Positions 13,941 to 19,593 of a stretch of 22,042 nucleotides of DNA are shown here, piece by piece. Location of the stretch: the IMG/VR virus record IMGVR_UViG_3300023301_000126, positions 1 through 22,042 of that record. One strand, written 5' to 3'. The position numbers were made by a program, and so were the translations under genes. The DNA comes from a virus. Numbering within the stretch: position 1 is the stretch's first letter; each line of letters starts with the position of its first letter. A model generated the notes under the pieces. That model saw nothing but the letters and a program-made list of their open reading frames with translations, did not search any database and was not told the DNA's origin.

Positions 13941-15383
13941 ATGCCAGAATTAACAGCACCAATCGTGTACAAGAATGACGAGAAGAGAATTGTGTTTGGT
14001 CCAGTTCTAATTCCAAACGAACCAGATTCGGATAATGATACCGTCTCAGAAGAACAGATAGAGAAGGTGGCACACAAGTTCGTAGAGGACTATGGCAACA
14101 TTGACCTGCAACATTCGCTGAACAACGTAGGTAAGCTCGTAGAGAGCTATATACTACCAGTGGATATCGACGTAGGGGGCAATAACATTGTGCCAAAAGG
14201 TTCCTGGATGATGGGAGTTAGAGTTACTGATGATGGTGCATGGAAAGCAGTTAAGGATGGTAAGCTTGGCGGATTTTCTATCATGGCACTGCAAAAGACA
14301 GCTATGAAATCAGAAGATAAAGACCAAGAAAGTAAGCGTATTACACTAGCCGATTTGGGAGAAGATTGGATAGTCAATGCAGTTAGTTTGGTTGATGAAC
14401 CAGCAGTACCAAAAGCTAAGTGGCTTGCTATCAAGAGCAAGGAGGTGGATGTAAGCATGAATGAAATGGTACAGAAAGCTATTGATGGTTCCTTGGAACA
14501 CAGGCGAAGTTTGATTGACCAAGAATTAGATAAACAATTCTCAGGTTATGATAAGTTCCCAATTATTCATTCCACATTGATAGATTCAGTAGTGTTCCGA
14601 GTCATTGATGATTATAATGATTCTCGTAATACGTACCAAGTAGGATATGAACTTTTAGAAGATGGTAAAGTTAATTTTACCGATGAACCTAAAGAAGTTC
14701 ATATTCAAGAATCGGTAGTTGAGATTCAGGATATGCTTGGTGGTGGATTTAAGAGCCATAGTGATAAGGAAGAATCTCCTGCAGAAGAGCAAGATAGTTT
14801 CATGAGCAAGTTTATGAAGGGGTTAGGATTCAAAGGTAAAGACCAATCTGATAAAGCTGGAAAGGTCATTTCCAATGCCAACCTTGAGAAATTACGTAAG
14901 GCTAAAGGAGTCATTGATGACTTGTTAAGCGTAGGGGAGAAAGAACGAGAATCGAAAGCTAAAGGGGGTACCAAGAACATGGAAAAAGATAATGTACAAG
15001 CGATGATTGACGAGTCAATTGGTTCTGTCAATACTAAGCTAGATGAAGTTATCAAGTCACTAGGCGAGCAGGATGAATCCTCACAGGAGGGAAGTTCTGA
15101 AGGTACTGATGGTTCTGAAGATGAAGGTACTGAAGATGCTGAGAAATCGAAAGATGAAAGTTCCGATGAAGATAAAGAATCTGCTAATAAGTCATCTAAG
15201 AATAAGGAACCAGATGGGTATAAAGAGAAATATGAGGATGTATTGAAGAAACTAGAAAGCTTAAAACAAAAACCATTCTCTAACCGTTTAACAGGTCAGG
15301 ATAATGAAGCAGAAAAATCTGCTGGAGAAGATGAGAAAAATAAAGTTACTCGAGATGCATTCGGCTACAAAACTAAGAAGTAA
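13941..15383 (+). CDS. Prohead protease-scaffold fusion, XkdF-like
   Basis: The 480-residue protein has an XkdF-type S78-like protease domain (about 1-170): RIVFGPVLIPNEPDS, VAHKFVEDYGNIDLQH, GSWMMGVRV and the likely nucleophile segment GGFSIMAL. A small beta-rich domain follows (about 175-255), then a Lys/Glu-rich helical region and an extremely acidic, Ser-rich tail (about 345-480) ending RDAFGYKTKK, as expected for a scaffold. The protease would process head proteins while the tail guides shell assembly. Start ATG 13941 is 9 bases after GGAAGGAG; TTG 13932 touches that site and is rejected. Strong internal in-frame starts at 14457 and 14979 suggest separate scaffold products. Confidence 0.88.
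   Translation: MPELTAPIVYKNDEKRIVFGPVLIPNEPDSDNDTVSEEQIEKVAHKFVEDYGNIDLQHSLNNVGKLVESYILPVDIDVGGNNIVPKGSWMMGVRVTDDGAWKAVKDGKLGGFSIMALQKTAMKSEDKDQESKRITLADLGEDWIVNAVSLVDEPAVPKAKWLAIKSKEVDVSMNEMVQKAIDGSLEHRRSLIDQELDKQFSGYDKFPIIHSTLIDSVVFRVIDDYNDSRNTYQVGYELLEDGKVNFTDEPKEVHIQESVVEIQDMLGGGFKSHSDKEESPAEEQDSFMSKFMKGLGFKGKDQSDKAGKVISNANLEKLRKAKGVIDDLLSVGEKERESKAKGGTKNMEKDNVQAMIDESIGSVNTKLDEVIKSLGEQDESSQEGSSEGTDGSEDEGTEDAEKSKDESSDEDKESANKSSKNKEPDGYKEKYEDVLKKLESLKQKPFSNRLTGQDNEAEKSAGEDEKNKVTRDAFGYKTKK
14439..14446 (+). promoter_or_regulatory. Internal ribosome binding site AAGGAGGT inside the protease gene
   Basis: This perfect Shine-Dalgarno octamer lies 10 bases before an in-frame ATG (14457), exactly where the protease domain ends. 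It codes for Lys-Glu-Val, but it is as strong as the sites that start whole genes here, so internal initiation is likely. Confidence 0.6.
14457..15383 (+). CDS. Nested scaffold protein from an internal in-frame start
   Basis: The ATG at 14457 is codon 173 of the protease-scaffold gene and would give a 308-residue protein without the protease domain. It begins MNEMVQKAIDGSLEHRR and keeps the small beta domain and the acidic tail. Its ribosome binding site, AAGGAGGT at 14439-14446, is perfect. In lambda, the scaffold Nu3 is made from an internal start within the protease gene C, and this arrangement has the same logic: many scaffold copies and few protease copies from one gene. The site and domain boundary are seen directly; expression is inferred. 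Confidence 0.55.
   Translation: MNEMVQKAIDGSLEHRRSLIDQELDKQFSGYDKFPIIHSTLIDSVVFRVIDDYNDSRNTYQVGYELLEDGKVNFTDEPKEVHIQESVVEIQDMLGGGFKSHSDKEESPAEEQDSFMSKFMKGLGFKGKDQSDKAGKVISNANLEKLRKAKGVIDDLLSVGEKERESKAKGGTKNMEKDNVQAMIDESIGSVNTKLDEVIKSLGEQDESSQEGSSEGTDGSEDEGTEDAEKSKDESSDEDKESANKSSKNKEPDGYKEKYEDVLKKLESLKQKPFSNRLTGQDNEAEKSAGEDEKNKVTRDAFGYKTKK
14979..15383 (+). CDS. Possible second nested scaffold product (acidic tail only)
   Basis: AAAGGGGGT (14961-14969) lies 9 bases before ATG 14979, which is in frame at codon 347 of the protease-scaffold gene. The 134-residue product would begin MEKDNVQAMIDESIG, with a short coiled coil (VNTKLDEVIKSLGEQ), then the Ser/Glu/Asp-rich stretch, a second coiled coil (YEDVLKKLESLKQK) and the basic end. 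It resembles a minimal scaffold. The ribosome binding site is weaker in complementarity than the one at 14439, so I am less sure. It could simply reflect Lys-Gly-Gly codons. Confidence 0.33.
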   Translation: MEKDNVQAMIDESIGSVNTKLDEVIKSLGEQDESSQEGSSEGTDGSEDEGTEDAEKSKDESSDEDKESANKSSKNKEPDGYKEKYEDVLKKLESLKQKPFSNRLTGQDNEAEKSAGEDEKNKVTRDAFGYKTKK

Positions 15384-15404
15384 TAAAGGGGAGATGGAGA
15401 AATT

Positions 15405-16349
15405 ATGAATAACCAACAAATGCTAGATAAGATTAATGGTGCATTGAAGTCCATAACGACAGATGATTTAGGTTCGAGTAAATTAGCAGTAGCTAAGCAA
15501 GATCAATTCGTACAGACAGTCTCAGGAGCCACACGAGTCTTGGATGCAGCACGTCGAATTGATATGAAAAGTCACACACACGATATTGACCGTATAGGTT
15601 TCGCTGAACGTATCTTGGGTACAGCTTCAGAAGGTCAAGCTGGAACATCAGATAGCAAGCCAGTATTCAATACGAATACACTTGAATCAGTAGAGGTAAT
15701 GGCTATTGCTGGTATTACTGATTCAACAATGGAAGATAATATTGAGCGTGCAGGGTTCGAAGATACTTTACTTGATTTAATTGCAGACCGTTCAGGTATT
15801 GACCTTGAAGAACTATTTCTTAATGGTGATACGACTAGTCCAGATGCCTACCTAGCATTGACTGATGGTTGGTTGAAGAAGTCAGCTAATTTAGTTGATG
15901 GTGGAAACCAGACAGCAGTTGATGGAGGTACAGCAGATTACTTAGCAACAGATGTTGAGAAAATGTTTGATGCAATGGTTTCATCTGTTCCTAAGAAGTA
16001 CTTACGTAACCGTGCTGAATGGAATTTCTGGGTACACTGGGATATCGAAGACGCATACCGTAATGTGTTGAAAGCACGTGGTACTGGCTTAGGTGACTAT
16101 GCTCAGACTACTGGACAACAGCTAGCATACAAGGGGTTCACAATCCAAGACTCTGCTAACATGCCAGAAGGACAAGCATTCCTAGCACCAGCATCAAACT
16201 TAGTTTATGGTGTGTACCGTGATATCTTCATTGAGCCAGACCGTATGCCAAAAGCACGTAAGACTGATTTTGTAACTACATTACGTGTAGATGCTAACTT
16301 TGAAGATGAGAATGCTTCTGTAGTTGGTACTGGATATACAGGACAATAA
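15405..16349 (+). CDS. Major capsid protein, HK97 fold
   Basis: The 314-residue protein follows the protease-scaffold gene, the usual place. It starts at ATG 15405 after GGGGAG and GGAG cores. The N-terminal 60 residues are helical. The block VEVMAIAGITDSTMEDNIER, then DLIADRSGIDLEELFLNGD, matches the spine helix and beta strands of HK97-fold capsid proteins of this class. The RNRAEWNFWVHWDIEDAYRN block, then YKGFTIQDSANMPEG, fits the A-domain. Codon use looks more regular than in neighbouring genes (CGT, GGT, ACA), consistent with high expression. No decoration domain is evident. The identification rests on fold-level motifs and gene order. Confidence 0.88.
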   Translation: MNNQQMLDKINGALKSITTDDLGSSKLAVAKQDQFVQTVSGATRVLDAARRIDMKSHTHDIDRIGFAERILGTASEGQAGTSDSKPVFNTNTLESVEVMAIAGITDSTMEDNIERAGFEDTLLDLIADRSGIDLEELFLNGDTTSPDAYLALTDGWLKKSANLVDGGNQTAVDGGTADYLATDVEKMFDAMVSSVPKKYLRNRAEWNFWVHWDIEDAYRNVLKARGTGLGDYAQTTGQQLAYKGFTIQDSANMPEGQAFLAPASNLVYGVYRDIFIEPDRMPKARKTDFVTTLRVDANFEDENASVVGTGYTGQ

Positions 16350-16366
16350 GAGGGAGGTAATTATTG

Positions 16367-16711
16367 ATGAATGAAGTCAAGGTAACTAATGTTGGTAGAA
16401 GAACACGTGATAGATTAGGTATCAAGTTCGTACCTAAACAGGAAGAAACCTTGTCTGTCAACAATCGTCAATTACTAACTCTAAGAGCAGTGAAAGATTT
16501 CAAGGTTGAGGTAATCGAACAGGAGGTTCCCGAGGAACCAGAAGGTGAAGAAGAGTCAGTTGGGCAAGAGCTCAACTACTCTGACCTCAATATGGATGAA
16601 GTTCTCAAGGCTATAGAGGATGGAAAGATTACTGTTGATAAGGCAATTGCAAAAGAAGTTGCAGGTAAGAATCGTACTACCCTCCTGGAGAAGTTAGAGG
16701 AAAATAAGTAA
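16367..16711 (+). CDS. Small head protein in the YqbF position
   Basis: ATG 16367 is 9 bases after GGGAGG (16352-16357); TTG 16364 is the alternative. The 114-residue protein has an N-terminal beta-rich part (VKVTNVGRRTRDRLGIKFVP), a Glu-rich linker (EVPEEPEGEEESVGQEL) and a C-terminal helical element (MDEVLKAIEDGKITVDKA, KNRTTLLEKLEENK) resembling small SAP- or Rho-N-like domains. In the skin and PBSX order, the gene after the major capsid gene (YqbF) has a similar two-part layout. It may be a capsid-associated or connector-assembly protein. The assignment is by position and layout rather than clear sequence identity. Confidence 0.6.
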   Translation: MNEVKVTNVGRRTRDRLGIKFVPKQEETLSVNNRQLLTLRAVKDFKVEVIEQEVPEEPEGEEESVGQELNYSDLNMDEVLKAIEDGKITVDKAIAKEVAGKNRTTLLEKLEENK

Positions 16712-17160
16712 TGGTTCTATTCACTGGGAAGTCAGTCACAGATGTTGTGACAGTTCAAGATATCAGGAATATGACTGGTATCAAGACAGGAGATTTTGAG
16801 TTTACTAATGTTGCTGACCAGGGTTTGGCATTAGATGCCCTCCTGTCGAATTGGGTTGAAAAGATTGCTTCCCATATATATGTTAGGATTGGTAGAGAAG
16901 TAGCAATTGAAGATGGAGAATTCCTAGCTATCCAAGATGTATTGGTAAGGACAGTAGCTAATCTAGTAGCTATTGCTCAACAACAGAGAACAAGTCCTGT
17001 AGTTCAGATTAATAACTTTGCAATTAACATTCTTAACACAGGAGAAGTTACGAAGGAACTTGATAAAGAATTGGAGCCTTTTATCCGTTACAAGCAAGGT
17101 AGTGCAAGTGGTAGGATTAGCATATTCTCTTCACTGGAGGACTTTGTAGATGGAATTTAA
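16711..17160 (+). CDS. Head-tail connector (adaptor) protein, YqbG/gp6-like
   Basis: The start ATG 16711 overlaps the stop of the preceding gene (TAATG). The 149-residue protein begins with a short basic start, then DIRNMTGIKTGDFEF, and has two long helices (ALDALLSNWVEKIASHIYV and FLAIQDVLVRTVANLVAIAQ), the helical bundle expected of adaptor proteins that dock under the portal. A strand-rich tail follows (ISIFSSLEDF). In PBSX-type clusters the gene at this place is YqbG. The fold is inferred from helix pattern and position. No catalytic motif is expected or seen. Confidence 0.72.
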   Translation: MVLFTGKSVTDVVTVQDIRNMTGIKTGDFEFTNVADQGLALDALLSNWVEKIASHIYVRIGREVAIEDGEFLAIQDVLVRTVANLVAIAQQQRTSPVVQINNFAINILNTGEVTKELDKELEPFIRYKQGSASGRISIFSSLEDFVDGI

Positions 17161-17563
17161 TCGAGATGACCTAGACAAATTAATACCAAAGGTGAAGAAA
17201 GCCTTGCAAAAATCCCATGACTTAACAGCACAGGAATTGTGGGGAAACTTAATGGAGTTTTCCCCTCAAGACCAAGGTAGGCTCGCAGGTTCATGGGTTT
17301 TGCAACGTAAAGGCGATATGCTTTCAACCGTTGGTACTAATGTGGAATATGCATTGGTACAGAATGATGGCTCAGACCCATATATGATATACCCAAGACA
17401 GGCAAAAGCACTTAGGTTCCCAGTTGCTGGAGGGTTTATATATGCCAAGAGTATTATGCATCCTGGTATCCAGGGAACCCATTATATTGAAGGTTCCATT
17501 GCTGCAACAGAATCCAGAGTGCCAGAGTTCATAGAAATGGCATTAGACCAGGAGGGGTTGTAG
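17150..17563 (+). CDS. Head-tail joining protein, HK97 gp10-like
   Basis: ATG 17150 is 9 bases after GGAGG within the upstream gene and overlaps its end by 11 bases. The 137-residue product has the HK97 gp10 pattern: a first helix (LIPKVKKALQKSHDLTAQEL), the motif SPQDQGRLAGSWVLQ (usually 'sPvdtG.L..Si'), a strand pair (STVGTNVEYALVQNDG), the Pro/Arg turn YPRQAKALRFP, and HPGIQGTHYIEGSI near the end (usually 'hpg....pFl..a'). These features make the call firm. The family joins the connector to the tail terminator. Confidence 0.88.
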   Translation: MEFNRDDLDKLIPKVKKALQKSHDLTAQELWGNLMEFSPQDQGRLAGSWVLQRKGDMLSTVGTNVEYALVQNDGSDPYMIYPRQAKALRFPVAGGFIYAKSIMHPGIQGTHYIEGSIAATESRVPEFIEMALDQEGL

Positions 17564-18010
17564 ATGGGAGCAAGTAACAAGTCATTAATTGAATTGTTCA
17601 ACGGGGTTAGAGAAGGTATTATTACCAAGTTGGAAACTGACCCAGGATTGACAGAAGTTGAAGAAGTTGTATATGGGGAGCGACAACGTATTGGTAGATT
17701 AAAATCTCCTGCAGTATGGATGGTTCCAGAACCATACACACCACAGTTACGTGGAGGCAGAACAGCACAGCACGACTTCACATTTAATTTTGTTGTACTG
17801 GTTAAGGGTAATAGTCCACAAGAGGATTTGAAACAAGCAGAGACATTGTCTATGACCATATACGACGTGTTCACAGCAGACAGAACATTAGGTGGTTTAG
17901 TCGATGATGCAAGACCACTGAGAGTTGACCCAGCATATGAGGCAGGAAATAATACTCAACTATATTGGTCATCAGTGCAATTTGCTTTTAGATTACAAAG
18001 GAGGGAATAG
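17564..18010 (+). CDS. Tail terminator / tail completion protein
   Basis: ATG 17564 directly follows the TAG of the gp10-like gene (17561-17563), behind AGGAGGGG. The 148-residue protein has an N-terminal helix (LIELFNGVREGIITKLET), strands (PAVWMVPEPYT, HDFTFNFVVLVKG), a second helix (QEDLKQAETLSMTIYDVF) and a final strand (SVQFAFRLQRRE). This alpha/beta layout and the position between the gp10-like and tail tube genes match tail terminators such as lambda gpU or SPP1 gp17. Those cap the growing tail tube and join it to the head. I see no strong sequence motif, so the call is mainly by layout and synteny. Confidence 0.75.
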   Translation: MGASNKSLIELFNGVREGIITKLETDPGLTEVEEVVYGERQRIGRLKSPAVWMVPEPYTPQLRGGRTAQHDFTFNFVVLVKGNSPQEDLKQAETLSMTIYDVFTADRTLGGLVDDARPLRVDPAYEAGNNTQLYWSSVQFAFRLQRRE

Positions 18011-18015
18011 AAGTT

Positions 18016-18954
18016 ATGGCAATTACACGTTATTTAAAGATTGGTGCAGAAACAGATTATGGTGTAGAGGCAATCGTGTTTCCAGAGGTGGTTGACCCAG
18101 AGACAGCAAGTCTTGACCCAGCAGGAGACGATAAGCTTATCTATGAAGGCATGGGTGGGCTTGACCGTAGAGCTGGATTAGGGGTGTATTCAACAGCTGG
18201 AGACATTACCCTACCAATGGATGATTTAGTGGCAGGATGGTTCTTCAAATGGGCATTAGGTGGATATGAAGTGACAGGTACAGCTCCTTTATTCACTCAT
18301 ATATTTTCACCATCAACAACTTCATTAATGGATTCATTTTCAGCTAAGATTGGTAAGGATATCATGGAACATGTGTTCCTTGGTAATGTCGTTGAGAGTA
18401 TTGAGATTTCAATCGAATCCGAGTGGGCATTAATGACCGTAACAACGTTGGGAGCTAAGGATAAGAAAGATATTCTTGCACCAACAGTTGAATATACGGA
18501 AGGTAAATTCTTCACAGCACCAATGGCAAGCTTAACAAAGGGTGCTACAGACAAGAGTGCCAGTATTAATACACTGACTTTAACTATTGAGACAGGAGCA
18601 GATATTGAGAGTTCTCAAGGGTTCGGTTCTAGATTCCCAACCAAAGCATTCCGTGGTTCCATGGTAGTTGAGATGGAGATGGAATTAGGGTTCGATAGTG
18701 ATGAAGAATTAATCTCATTCTGGGGTGGTTCTGACGGACCAAGTACATCTGCCATTGAGGAAATGGATTATACATTGAGCTTTGGAGACAATGTAGACTT
18801 CAGTTTTCCACGAATAGTTTATACAGCTTCTGGACAACCTGCAGAAGGCAGAGAAGGTATCACCCAAGCAGTTACAGCACGAGCATTGTATGATGATGTT
18901 AGTAAAACTGGTCCAATTCAAGTCAGCATAACGAATGATAAGATAACTTACTAA
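18016..18954 (+). CDS. Major tail tube protein
   Basis: ATG 18016 follows AAAGGAGGG. The 312-residue protein is almost all beta: AITRYLKIGAETDYGVEA at the start, GVYSTAGDITLPMD, a strand series with FTHIFSP and VESIEISIE, and SINTLTLTIETGADI. The GDITLPMD...FKWALGG segment and the 'LTLTIETG' strand are typical of siphophage tail tube proteins. Homologues stack as hexameric rings to form the tail lumen. No sheath-like gene precedes it, so the tail should be non-contractile. Its place between terminator and chaperone genes supports the call. The length is longer than the minimal tube (about 170-200 residues), so an extra domain may be present. Confidence 0.85.
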   Translation: MAITRYLKIGAETDYGVEAIVFPEVVDPETASLDPAGDDKLIYEGMGGLDRRAGLGVYSTAGDITLPMDDLVAGWFFKWALGGYEVTGTAPLFTHIFSPSTTSLMDSFSAKIGKDIMEHVFLGNVVESIEISIESEWALMTVTTLGAKDKKDILAPTVEYTEGKFFTAPMASLTKGATDKSASINTLTLTIETGADIESSQGFGSRFPTKAFRGSMVVEMEMELGFDSDEELISFWGGSDGPSTSAIEEMDYTLSFGDNVDFSFPRIVYTASGQPAEGREGITQAVTARALYDDVSKTGPIQVSITNDKITY

Positions 18955-18967
18955 GGAGGTAATAGAT

Positions 18968-19405
18968 ATGACTAAGAAACTAACAGCAGGAGTACTTCAG
19001 GGTGCTCAATACACAGAGCTAATGGAGCTAGTATGGCAAGGGGAAGCATTCGAGGTTGAAATTAAGCCTTTAACCAACAAGCAAGCTAGTGAAGTGGAAG
19101 CATTGATGCAAGAGGGGGTTACTGTAAAAGGTAAACCTGGTATCAAAGGCAAGATGGAGCGTGTTATGGATTTTGATACACGTAAGAATACTTTTGGACG
19201 TAATGAGTCAGATGTAAAAGCAGTTTCATTAGGAACCTCTGATGAGAGCATTACAGAAGATGTTGTAAATGACCAGTTTCCACATAAGTTAGTAAAGGAA
19301 ATTGCTGCACAAGTTAAGAAGATTACTGGAATTGGCAATCAGGAAGATACTGATAAGTTCAATGAAGGTGAAGACACACCCAGTGACGGCAACGGAGAGC
19401 AGTAA
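18968..19405 (+). CDS. Tail assembly chaperone G
   Basis: ATG 18968 follows AAGGAGG. The 145-residue protein matches gpG-like chaperones by place and make-up: a short N-terminal strand (EAFEVEIKPLTNKQASEVE), helical segments, DVVNDQFPHKLVKEIAAQV and an acidic disordered tail ending NGEQ. Such chaperones coat the tape measure protein before tube polymerisation. The frame that continues into the downstream T segment is the +1/-2 frame. The two overlap at the G stop, giving the G-T product listed separately. Some 140-residue G proteins precede a T segment of 60-100 residues, as here. Confidence 0.85.
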   Translation: MTKKLTAGVLQGAQYTELMELVWQGEAFEVEIKPLTNKQASEVEALMQEGVTVKGKPGIKGKMERVMDFDTRKNTFGRNESDVKAVSLGTSDESITEDVVNDQFPHKLVKEIAAQVKKITGIGNQEDTDKFNEGEDTPSDGNGEQ

Positions 19406-19589
19406 TTTCTACTTTCTGGTAAAAGTGTGTGGGGTGTCTCCATTGGATATCCCCCACATGACACCATTCCAAATAAAGACTCTAATATATCAACACAATA
19501 AGCATGAGTCTGATAAACAGGAAGCGTTGGACAAACAGAAGAAAGATAATCAAAATAAATCACCTAGTAAATCTAAGAAAGGTAGGTGA
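18968..19589 (+). CDS. Tail assembly chaperone G-T, made by frameshifting
   Basis: A second frame, open from before the G stop to 19589, encodes SSNFYFLVKVCGVSPLDIP, then HMTPFQIKTLIYQ and a Lys-rich tail. That is a typical T domain but it lacks a convincing start of its own. Joining it to G needs a -2 or +1 shift near 19394-19403. With a -2 slip on GAG the fusion is about 207 residues (144 from G plus 63 from T). In lambda and most siphophages G-T bridges chaperone and tape measure, or tail tube, and is made at a low fixed ratio to G. The TMP gene begins 4 bases after this stop. The frame logic is seen directly; the shift itself is inferred. Confidence 0.75.
19394..19405 (+). promoter_or_regulatory. 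Probable programmed frameshift site GGA-GAG-CAG-TAA
   Basis: In the G frame the bases read GGA GAG CAG TAA. The GAG codon (19397-19399) can slip back 2 bases onto an identical GAG (19395-19397) and continue AGC AGT AAT TTC into T. Alternatively, a +1 slip at CAG before the TAA gives AAT TTC. Both reach the T frame without other changes. No classic -1 heptamer applies because T is not in the -1 frame. Confidence 0.6.
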
Positions 19590-19593
19590 GAAT

